Origin: Melanopsichium pennsylvanicum
Taxonomy: Eukaryota > Basidiomycota > Ustilaginomycetes > Ustilaginales
NCBI GenBank assembly: GCA_900208305.1
Contig: OAPG01000017.1
Location: 248,001-312,000, forward strand
Direction: 5' to 3'
DNA: 64,000 nt
Shown: positions 8,936 through 17,900 of the stretch, in pieces
Numbering within the stretch: the stretch's first letter is position 1
Layout of the letters: each line of letters opens with the position of its first letter
The notes under the pieces: model-generated
What the model was told of the DNA's origin: nothing
The model's database searches: none
What the model saw: the letters and a program-made list of their open reading frames with translations, nothing else
Translations under genes and position numbers: made by a program

Positions 8936-11900
8936 CCCCCCCTCGCCGGCCGTACCATATTTATCCCGTTACACGTTCGCATAATGATTGCCTTTGGTAC
9001 TGGTTTGGTCAACATGTCCGCCAAATTTTCTTCGGTCCTGATATGCTTGATTTCCAGCGATCCGGATTGCACATTATCCCTAATGAAATGGTACCGAGTA
9101 TCAATGTGTTTGAGTTTCCAATGTTTCGCCGCGTCTTTGCTGACTTGGACGCATCCCATGCTATCGGTCAACATTAACGGTTTTTCTTCGGAAACCCCCA
9201 AATCTCGCAGCAAATATTTGAAAAATAATGCCTCCCTCGCCGCGTCTGATGCTGCCACGAATTCTGCTTCCACCGCCGATAGCGACACACATTTCTGTAC
9301 CTGCGATTTCCAACTGACCAAATTCCCGAAAATGAACGTCGTGGATCCTGAGGTACTCCTTCTGTTCGTCGCCCTCTCTGAAGCCCAATTCGCATCTGTG
9401 TACGTTGTTATTGGATGCTTATTTTCCTCTTTATTTTCGTATCGCAAAGTGTTTTCGGCTGTCTGATTTAAATACTTTAATACCTGAATAGCTGCTTCCC
9501 AAGCTCCTTCCCTCGGTTTCGACATGTACCTCGCCAATGACCCAACGGCGAAGCTTATGTCTGGTCGCACTGTATTTGATACCCATAATAGTTGACCAAC
9601 CAATTCCTGATAATTCTTCGATTTTTCCCCAATTATTTCTTCTGTTTCTTCTGCGTCCAGTGGGCATATCATTGGTCGCCATGATTTCTCGCCGTTTGGT
9701 AGCCACTTACTGATCATTTTCTTGATGTATGCTGCTAGATCTAGGTCGAGGATTTTCTTGTATCTGTCTCTGGTAATTTTTATACCCAAAAATTCGGTTA
9801 CGGGTCCATTGTCCTCAATTTCCCATTTTCGCCTTATGTCGTCTTTTACTTTGTTTACTTCTCGTTTGTCTGGAGAAATTATCAGCATATCGTCAACATA
9901 GGTGGTGATAATTACCATTTTATCGCCTTGTCCTTTGAGGTAGATGCACGGCGCACAAGGTAGTCCCTTAAAACCTATGTCTTTCAAATGTTGATCCAAT
10001 ATTTTATTCCATTCTCGCCCAGATTGCTTGAGCCCATAAAGTCCTTTCTTTAATTTGTAAACCTTATCTTCCGGTACTTGTGTAATCTGCGGGGGCTTGA
10101 GGTACACCTCGTGATGCAATTCTGAGTTCAAGTATGCTTGAACCACATCAATGCAATCAATTTCCCAATCATTGAACGCCGCTATCGCGAGCACAGCTCG
10201 TATTGCTTCCATAGGTGCAACCGGCGCAAATATTTCGTCATAGTCAATTCCTTGCTGTTGTGTGAATCCTCGTGCTACCAGTCTTGCCTTGTATTTTGTT
10301 GGTTTCATATTTGCATCCGTCTTGATCTTGAGTACTAATTTGGAATCAACCAGCCTTACGTTTAATGGTCTGTCAACAATTTCCCATGTCCCTTTCTTTT
10401 CTAATCCCTCGACTTCTTTCATTATCGCTTCTCTCCACTTTTGTGCATCTTCGCGTGCCATCGCCTCTTTGACCGTGGGCATCAAATCTAGCGTCTCTAC
10501 TTTGGGATTACCGATGAGAGCGTATTTTCGCCTATCATTTGATGATTTTCTTGCTTTATTCTCGCTTTCATCGATTTTGGCTCCTGTTGACGAATTAGGG
10601 ATTTCCTCGCGCTGAAGCTCTTCAGATGGAATCTCCTCCTGAATTTCTCCTTGGTTTTCTGGGAAATCATCATCCACTAGGTGTTTTAGGGCATCCTCGT
10701 AATCTTCGTAATTCGCGTCTTGATCCTCGTATCCTAGATCTGGAATTTCTGCATTGTCAACCGGTGCTTTTGGCGGATAGATTTTTAATGGGAGGAACTC
10801 TGTTCTATCTTGCCAACTTTGTTGTTCGAGGAATTTAGCCGAATTACTCCAGAATAAATCCGGTTTGTAGTTTGGACTGTAAAATAGCCAACTTTTCCTT
10901 GTCAGACTGTATCCAAGCAGTACCGCCGCAACAGCTCGAGCATCGATTTTGCCGTGTTCCCGCCTTCCTTTAGGAATAAATACCCATGCAAGACAACCAA
11001 ATACCCTGAGTAGTTGGACAAATCGATCCGGTTTCCGTTTAAATGCCTTTTCGTACGGTGTGAGTCCATGTTGGTCTGGAGTGAGGTTAATGGTGAAAGC
11101 CGCTGCTTGGACTGCAAATGGCCACAGGTTTGCTGGTAATTCTCGCTGGCTAAGCAGCGCTCGCACTCTCTCCATGAGTGTGCGATTCATCCTCTCTACA
11201 CGCCCATTCTGAGTACTGGTGTATGGCGAGGTCTTTTCCCAAAGAATTCCTTCATTCGCGCTCCATTGATCTGCTAGAGTGCTGGCCCATTCTCCACCAT
11301 TATCTGACCTGATTCTTTTGACCTTGTTGCCTGTTTGATTTTCCATGAATTTCGTCCAATTTTGTAGGCACCCGAGTGCATCGCTTTTCTTGAAAATTGG
11401 CGTAGCCAATATGTACCCGCTATGGTCATCAACAGCTACAAGGATGTTCCGATATTCAGATGTCCCTGATAAATCTGTAATTAAATCGACGTGAATTAAT
11501 CCGAGTACTTCGCTGTCCCTTTCTCCACTGCCCTTTCCCATTCTTGCCTGTGTGCTTTTGGCAGCGATGCACTCGTGACAATCCAATGAATCTTCAGGGT
11601 CCAATTTGACTTCGCTTGATTCACTAAATCTCTTGATGATTGCTCTAGCTTTATCTCGGCCTGGGTGGCCGAGCCTTTCGTGCCATAGGTGTTCCTTGGA
11701 TACTTTTCTGCTCGGTTCGCGAATTTGCATTTTTTCTGGTAGGCATTCGAATAATTCTTCTGTCTGATGTAGCCCATAATTCTCACGCTGGTTGGTACGA
11801 ATTTCCAACCAATTTCTCTCAACATTTTCTTTTACTCCAATAATCACACCATCTGGGAAATAAATCTTTCCTCCTGAATTTTCAAAAATCACTCGTGCAC

Positions 11901-12186
11901 CACTCTCTTTCATCAAGGCAATAACAGATAATAATTTTATATTCGCTTTTGGAACATATAATACATTACGCAGGTGAACTTGCATAATGCCTACATGAGC
12001 GAATATATCTCCAATTGCTTTGATCTCCAATGATCCTTCTCCGGCCGTGTGAACTTGGCCTGAAAAAGGTTTTGGGTCAACGAGCAATGAGAAATCATTT
12101 ACCATATGCATGCTCGCACCAGAGTCCACAACCCAAGTATCTGGGTTAATTTCTTTGTGCGAGCTCGTGAGGGTGCACCAAAATTC
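8890..12186 (-). CDS. pol: Copia pol polyprotein: protease, integrase, RT, RNase H
   Basis: Continues in the gag frame directly after the UAG at 12187-12189 and runs about 1,098 codons to the stop at 8890. Numbered from the protease motif: DSGAS protease at 2-6; zinc-binding pre-integrase H-H-C-C segment about 150-188; integrase core with VDLITD, RSDNGGEW and NGRVERMNRTLMER between about 214 and 330; reverse transcriptase about 580-830 with YVDD near 744; copia-type RNase H about 908-1040 with TDANWAS. The first ATG lies just after the protease aspartate, so pol cannot start independently with an intact active site. The last 15 or so codons and the stop are inside the 3' LTR. Confidence 0.93.
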   Translation of the reverse strand, partial: EFWCTLTSSHKEINPDTWVVDSGASMHMVNDFSLLVDPKPFSGQVHTAGEGSLEIKAIGDIFAHVGIMQVHLRNVLYVPKANIKLLSVIALMKESGARVIFENSGGKIYFPDGVIIGVKENVERNWLEIRTNQRENYGLHQTEELFECLPEKMQIREPSRKVSKEHLWHERLGHPGRDKARAIIKRFSESSEVKLDPEDSLDCHECIAAKSTQARMGKGSGERDSEVLGLIHVDLITDLSGTSEYRNILVAVDDHSGYILATPIFKKSDALGCLQNWTKFMENQTGNKVKRIRSDNGGEWASTLADQWSANEGILWEKTSPYTSTQNGRVERMNRTLMERVRALLSQRELPANLWPFAVQAAAFTINLTPDQHGLTPYEKAFKRKPDRFVQLLRVFGCLAWVFIPKGRREHGKIDARAVAAVLLGYSLTRKSWLFYSPNYKPDLFWSNSAKFLEQQSWQDRTEFLPLKIYPPKAPVDNAEIPDLGYEDQDANYEDYEDALKHLVDDDFPENQGEIQEEIPSEELQREEIPNSSTGAKIDESENKARKSSNDRRKYALIGNPKVETLDLMPTVKEAMAREDAQKWREAIMKEVEGLEKKGTWEIVDRPLNVRLVDSKLVLKIKTDANMKPTKYKARLVARGFTQQQGIDYDEIFAPVAPMEAIRAVLAIAAFNDWEIDCIDVVQAYLNSELHHEVYLKPPQITQVPEDKVYKLKKGLYGLKQSGREWNKILDQHLKDIGFKGLPCAPCIYLKGQGDKMVIITTYVDDMLIISPDKREVNKVKDDIRRKWEIEDNGPVTEFLGIKITRDRYKKILDLDLAAYIKKMISKWLPNGEKSWRPMICPLDAEETEEIIGEKSKNYQELVGQLLWVSNTVRPDISFAVGSLARYMSKPREGAWEAAIQVLKYLNQTAENTLRYENKEENKHPITTYTDANWASERATNRRSTSGSTTFIFGNLVSWKSQVQKCVSLSAVEAEFVAASDAAREALFFKYLLRDLGVSEEKPLMLTDSMGCVQVSKDAAKHWKLKHIDTRYHFIRDNVQSGSLEIKHIRTEENLADMLTKPVPKAIIMRTCNGINMVRPARGGVEDIAPTELDGQMN
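8936..8945 (-). other. Polypurine tract
   Basis: GCGAGGGGGGG on the element strand abuts the 3' LTR. This is the expected primer for plus-strand DNA synthesis. It is also translated within the end of pol. Confidence 0.8.
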
Positions 12187-13161
12187 CTACTGGCTCGTTT
12201 TGGCGTCCGGGGCCGGCTGGTTGTTTTGTTGCTGGTATGAGCACTGCCTAGCAATGTGCCCAACTTGTCCACAGCTATAACATTTCGGCCTCTCATTAGG
12301 CTTACTGGGATCGCGCCGTCCTTGCCAATAGTAGGGAGTATTGGCCTCCTTGGGACCACTTACATTTGCTGCCCGAGCTTGATAATGGATTGGGTTTCTT
12401 CTAACAAATGTACCAGGTCCAAGTGTCTCGTGCTGGATCTGCTTGGATTCTAAAGCCGTGCAAAGAGCTTTGAACGAGGAAGTCGGATGCATATCTAAGG
12501 TTACCTGGTAAATTGGGTTTCCGTACAGTTGCTGGCGCACGTAATGCGTAAGAGTGTGGTCGATGAACGGATATCCAATTAAGGTTGCCTCGTTGGAAAG
12601 GTCCTCGATGTACTTGATGTACTTCCTCACATCGTTGTGAAGGACCCTCGCATATACTATTTGATCCAGGATCAATTTAATCCTTTCTTCGTTGTCGACC
12701 GTGAGATCTTCTCTGATCAGCTTCCAGAGCTTTCCAACATGAGCAACTTTTAATCCGATGATTTTGCTCTTGAGCGAGTCGAGTCCATCCTCGCCTCCGG
12801 TTTTCATCTTGCTAATGATGATTGAACACATCATGTTATCCAAATGTTTATTCCAACCTTCGCTGTTGGGATTTTTCTCGCCTGTAATATATTCGGCGAC
12901 TCCCTCGAGGGATAACATTAGTCGTTCAAAATCTGAATTCCAAAATCCCCAGTTCTTGCTCGTAAGTTCGCCCAGGCTGCTGAAATGTTTCTGCATGATG
13001 ATTGGGTCGAGGTTTCGGATCGGCTGGAAGTCACACTCGTCTTCGAGTTCTTCTTCATCGTCGTTATGAGTGGGGGCGGTGTTCTTGTTTCTTCTTGCTC
13101 GAGTTTTCTTAGCTATGCCTTGAGCCTCGACTGGCATAGTCTGTGGTTCGACGCTGGACAT
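12187..13161 (-). CDS. gag: Copia gag (capsid/nucleocapsid)
   Basis: 324 aa from the ATG at 13161 to the TAG at 12187-12189. A Lys/Arg-rich and acidic N-terminus (residues about 15-45) is followed by a UBN2/retrotransposon-gag-like helical region (NSDFERLMLSLEGVAEYITG, WNKHLDNMMCSIIISKM). The zinc knuckle CYSCGQVGHIARQC is at about 294-307, the CCHC nucleocapsid motif. The terminating UAG is followed without a frame change by pol, so suppression of this one codon would yield Gag-Pol. It is otherwise intact and ordinary for a copia gag. Confidence 0.92.
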   Translation of the reverse strand: MSSVEPQTMPVEAQGIAKKTRARRNKNTAPTHNDDEEELEDECDFQPIRNLDPIIMQKHFSSLGELTSKNWGFWNSDFERLMLSLEGVAEYITGEKNPNSEGWNKHLDNMMCSIIISKMKTGGEDGLDSLKSKIIGLKVAHVGKLWKLIREDLTVDNEERIKLILDQIVYARVLHNDVRKYIKYIEDLSNEATLIGYPFIDHTLTHYVRQQLYGNPIYQVTLDMHPTSSFKALCTALESKQIQHETLGPGTFVRRNPIHYQARAANVSGPKEANTPYYWQGRRDPSKPNERPKCYSCGQVGHIARQCSYQQQNNQPAPDAKTSQ

Positions 13162-13203
13162 TTTCTTGGTTCTTGTTTCTTGTTCTTGTTTCTTGTTCTT
13201 GTT
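13162..13203 (-). repeat. A-rich AACAAG repeat leader before gag
   Basis: Between the primer site and the gag ATG the element strand is a string of AACAAG/AAACAAG units. It contains no upstream ATG and looks unstructured, which would suit efficient initiation at gag. This role is inferred. Confidence 0.6.
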
Positions 13204-13216
13204 AGCTCGTCGTTCT

Positions 13217-13236
13217 GAGCATTCAGACTCTTAATC
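13217..13236 (-). other. Primer-binding site, complementary to a tRNA-Lys(CUU) anticodon arm
   Basis: The 20 bases directly inside the 5' LTR read, on the plus strand, GAGCATTCAGACTCTTAATC. This resembles the D-arm end and anticodon arm of eukaryotic tRNA-Lys with anticodon CUU (GAGCAT..GACTCTTAATC). No match to a tRNA 3' CCA end is present. Copia elements are known to prime from internal tRNA fragments, so priming by a cleaved tRNA-Lys half is inferred. Confidence 0.65.
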
Positions 13237-13572
13237 AGTTGAAGGTTGTTATTCTTGGTTCTTATTTGCTTGATTTTTCTGACTATTTACATGCTGAATC
13301 TTCGGGTTTATATACCTTCGTCGCGGCCCCCAAAATTCGGCAAAGACAGGGTAATCTTGTCAAGTATCGTTCGCTATACACGTATTACAATATTTCCCTC
13401 TTATTAATGTCAGGGGCTCGAACCCCTGACATTCATGGCTCCCAATAGGGGGCTCGAACCCCTGACATTCATCATCGCCTTCAGTTTCTTCGCTTTGTCC
13501 GCATTCAGCTTTATTCGCCTCATGCCTTAATTCATCTGCCCATCTAATTCGGTCGGCGCAATATCTTCAACT
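13237..13572 (-). repeat. 5' LTR of the copia element (336 bp)
   Basis: Identical to the 3' LTR. On the element strand the TATA-like GGTATATAAACC near 13310 is placed to drive transcription towards gag. Two B-box-like palindromes lie upstream of it. No differences from the other LTR were seen on direct reading. Confidence 0.95.
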
Positions 13573-13577
13573 CGAAG
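13573..13577. repeat. Target-site duplication CGAAG (right)
   Basis: Partner of 8595-8599. Removing the element and one copy would restore continuous host sequence. Confidence 0.85.
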
Positions 13578-14908
13578 GTGCTCTTAATTCTTGTCGCGTC
13601 GACTTCCGAGTTAATGTCAGGTAACGTTAGACGAGTTTCGGACTGCTCTGTGCGGGAGGCATCCGATGGCTCGTGTTGTGTTTTGCTTCTGCTGCTACGG
13701 AGTGTACAGATGACAAGGCGCACCGACCATCCCTGGCCAAAAAGTGTCAATTTTTAATTTATTTATTATCATTATTGTGATTATTTTTTACTGCGTCGGT
13801 GCTTCCGACTCACGGCGCGTGCTGTTTTAGTTTCAAACGAGTTCAACAGCACCATCAGCAGAAGAGCACACAAAAAGGCGGTTGTTGTAGTCGAAGACCA
13901 ACACTTGCTCACTCAAATCAAATCTCTTCTTTTTCATGAAAAGTGAGTGTTCATACACGCACGCACCCACGCACGCACGTACGCACACACACTCCGCGTT
14001 TTTTCTTCTCTCAGAGAGCTACGCTACTGCAGCGTAAGTTTACTGTAAAATAATTCAGGTTGACTCGCCTCGGTCACTTTCCGACTCAGCTCCTCTTTGA
14101 CTTGTCGACCTTCACGATGCTTTAATTTTCTGGACACTGACATTTCCATCATTCCATCATTCCATCAATCAATCACAAAGGAATCCTTGCAAGCTGAAAA
14201 GGGTTTGAGCTCCCCTTTTCTGTCCAGGCACGGCCCACTTAGTTGTCAGTAATCCACTAACTTACAGTGACAATCAACACAGCAGCCACTGACATCAACA
14301 CCACCATCACCTCCTCGCTCGACACTCTTGCCCTTGATCTCTGCATCTCTGCTGCAATAACGTAACATTGCTCAGCGCCACCAAGCCAGCTTTTGTTCCG
14401 ATCACCTTTTCACGACAACTTGCATCTCTCGCTATCGAGTCAATCTCCAAGCTATCACGCTTTTCATCCTCTCCTAAAAACCATATACCATTTTTCACAT
14501 ACCCAAAACACAGGCTCGAGTCGGTTCGCAATCTCCACCTCGACCAACTTTTTCGCATTCGATACCACACTCTAATCCTGCTGTCTCAATCATAGCTGTT
14601 TCGACCGCACAGCATACATTCGATCCAACTCACTCGAGTCACTCTGGCTCCGCAGCTTGGGTTCGCTAGCTCCAGCAAGTAATATCGACATCCAAGAGAC
14701 ACTCTTGCAGCATTTTCCGCTTTTTCCTCCCAAGACCATTTTTAGATTTCTCAGCATTCACCTCTCAGCCCACGAGCTGCACTCACAACACTCACCGCCC
14801 TCTTTGATTCCAACGCATGCCACCATCACTTCTGGTCTGAACCTCGCCCGTTCCTACGCCTCCGTTCGTTGTTGCCGCTTCATCTGGCCATCTGGATTCA
14901 AAATCACG
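13578..14908. other. Upstream region / long 5' leader of the DYRK gene
   Basis: About 1.3 kb. Contains CGCACGCAC-type simple repeats at 13961-13991. The DYRK frame is open from 14657 but has no ATG before 14909. No separate gene is seen. Confidence 0.7.
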
Positions 14909-17900
14909 ATGTCGGATCAACTGCGTCGAGCGGATCCTCACACAAGAGCCTCACGACCACGTATGGGCTCAATGTATGACGAGCACGGTCGTCTTACCTC
15001 TTCCGCATCCTCAGCCGCTGGTTTCCCACATCCAACTTCTTCTCCCTCGTCCTCCTTCTCATCCTCGCTCAACCAGCCCGTTCGAACTCGACTCAATTCA
15101 ACCACTGGCATCTTGGTTGCTCCTTCCATTTCAGGCTCTTCCGCTGCTCGTGCGCGCACCATGTCTTCGGCCTCCCGCCTCTCGACCGTGTCGCAAGAGT
15201 CCAGCTCAGAACCTCGATACCGCTCGGATCGAGCTTATGCCACCATTGGCTCCAGGCAACCTCCCACATTAATAGCACAAACTCCATCTCATGTGTCAAC
15301 CAATGTGTCCCGCCGCACATCGTGGACTCCGCAGAAGCTCTCGCAGTCAGGCGCGTCCTCCCTAGCCGATTTCGACCCAAACATCTCCAGTTTCGGTGAC
15401 GGCACGACAAGCTCCAGCACCACAGCGTCTAGGCCTGCCACCGGCTCAAGGATACCCTCGTTCGGACGCATCGGCTCTACACAGCCTCGACTCGGTGATG
15501 CACTCCTCGGACAGAGAAAAGTGAGCGACTCGTCTTCTCGACCTTTGACGCTCACCTCGTCTGCGTCCGGCTCCTCCCTCACCTTCCCTGCCCGGTCAGA
15601 CTCGCTGGCTCGATCCTCGCGCCTTACGAAAACAACGACGCTCGCATCAATAAGCTCAAGCCAGTCCATGGCTTCCATTCCACGTTCCGCCACCGGAACT
15701 ATGGGTCCTCCGCAACTTAGTGCCTCCCAGTCATCCGATCTGATCGGAGGCAAACAAGGAAGCACGGCTTCGACCATTTCAACCACCCTCAGCGCACCGT
15801 CCAGCAATCAACAGCCCCGTATCTTACCCTCGCTCCCGGATTTTGGTCAAAGCTTCGGTGCTGCTCTCTTTGACGACGACGCGTTGACACATGAAACTTC
15901 TGACACCACTGCATATCGCCGCAACAGCAGCATCGCAGAGGTCGACGAGCAGTACGAGGATGGTCGCGCACCTCAGGCACCATCACCGCCCTTTGCTTCG
16001 TCCGAATCTCGTATCACTTCGTTAGCCACAGCCACCGGTAAGACGAGCAACATGCATCTTGGCCTTCGCGATTCGCCGAGCCTTTCCTCTCGCTTCTCCA
16101 ACTTTTCGAGCGCGCTTGCAACGCCTGAAGGCTCCGATGAACCCAACAAAATGCTCGGCAGGTCAGCTGCTTCTGCGACCAGACCATCGCGCGGCGACGC
16201 ACGCGGTTCTGGCCTTGGTATTGGTCTTCCAGATCTTGCCTCAGAGGCAAGAAATCGACAAGCAGCATCACAGGGAGATGCCGCCGCAGGCGTTCGTGCT
16301 AGAAGCTCGGCTGCGAACATGGAAGTCCTGCAGACGCCTGAAAAGTTCGGACTTTCAAGTCGAACCCCAAGTGGCACACCTCGAAGTTACGACCGAGCCG
16401 GGCAGATTGGCATCGGCGAGCTGGCCACCCCACGATGGAATTTTTCCACCACTGCTCTGCCAAACTGGAAGACCAATCCTGAAGTGACGCCGCTTTCCTC
16501 TTCCAAGGCGGCTCAGCGACGCGACGTGAGTGGTGCTCTGACAGATGATGGTACCGCGCCGGAGCAGATCAGCACCTCGGTGCCAGAAAGCCACAACTCT
16601 GCGTTTCTGCGACAGATCGACTCGCAAAAGTCCGACAGTGTCGGGCCTCAGTCGCGCAGAAGCGAAGCAACGCGTCATTCGCGCTCCATCTCTTACTCGT
16701 CCATCAACAACATGCAACGCAACAACTTGTGCGACCCCAACGAGCTGCTCTCGACGTTGCCGATCAGTCCGTCCGTGCCAGGAGTACCAGGCAGGCACAT
16801 GCCGCTTGGCGGAAGCCAATCTCTCCATGCTCTCGCCCACGGCTACTCGGACAAACAGTCGCAGTTCATGGCCGAGCTCGAGGGAGTGGCAGCGGGGATC
16901 GGGGCGGCCCCCGAAAGCCCCTCTTTCTCCATTAGCGCACATGCAGAGTCGAAATACAGCATTGCTCAGCAGGAATCAGCAGATGCCTCCTTGGCAACCT
17001 CCACCACCGAACATTTCCGCACAGATCCTGCAATGTCTTCAGCAGATCGATCGCCTGGTATTGGTGACCTTTCATGGTCTGCAGGCGAGACCGGACCTTT
17101 CGGATCAGAAGGGGCTGGTCTCGGGATAGAAGGGTCAAAGTCGATGACCTTTGGTGATGTCAACTTTGGCAACGGCATGGGGGACGAAGATTGGCGTCAG
17201 AGCTTTGATCTCAATGCTGCCATCACTGATCTACTCAACGATCACGACGAGCTGCATCGGCGGAGACAGCTGCGAGACAGGGCAACGTCGGATGCCTCGG
17301 AAATCGGCAAGAATGCCAGTGGCAAACGTCTCAGATCCGACTCTATCAGGACCCGAGACGAACCTGTGGACCACAGCCGCGTACAAACAGGCTCCGCTCG
17401 CATGCCTGCTGACGGACAGCGTGGGCTGGTTGCTTCGTCGTCGCGAAGAGAGCGCCTTACCAGCAGCGGCGCGCCTGCACAGGCAACATCTGCTGTCAGT
17501 GGCCCCACTACACCTTTGGTGGCCCAAGGTACACCAAAGATGTCGTCGCGCAGCAGTGCATCCCTCCGCACCAAACGAGCTTCGTCAGCCAGCATCGGCC
17601 AGTCGCTTCTCCGAGGATCTGTACCGTTTGGTCATGCCGATGACTACGAGAGTCGCCTCAACTCACGTGAGGATGCTGCCGCCGATGCGCTTCGCAAACT
17701 TGATGGTCTTGGCAGCACACCCAGGGCAAGCCGCGACGGCAAGATCGACCTTAAGAGTCCTCGCACCAGTCGCGTGCCGTCCCGACCGGGCAGTGCTCAA
17801 CGCAGAACGCCGGGCACAAACAGCCAAACCTCTTCGCCAGGCTCGAGGAGCAGGCGATCCAGCAACTACGACACCTCGTCGCGCTCCATCGACAAGTCCA

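Larger units (their letters stand above)
8600..13572 (-). mobile_element. Full-length Ty1/copia LTR retrotransposon
   Basis: A 4,973-bp element transcribed on the minus strand. The order in element orientation is 5' LTR (13237-13572), primer site (13217-13236), leader, gag, UAG, pol (protease, integrase, reverse transcriptase, RNase H), polypurine tract (8936-8945) and 3' LTR (8600-8935). Integrase before reverse transcriptase places it in the copia superfamily. The two LTRs read identical base for base, and gag and pol are open apart from one UAG, so the insertion is recent and the copy may be active. It sits in the upstream region shared by the THP3-like gene and the DYRK kinase gene. Confidence 0.96.
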
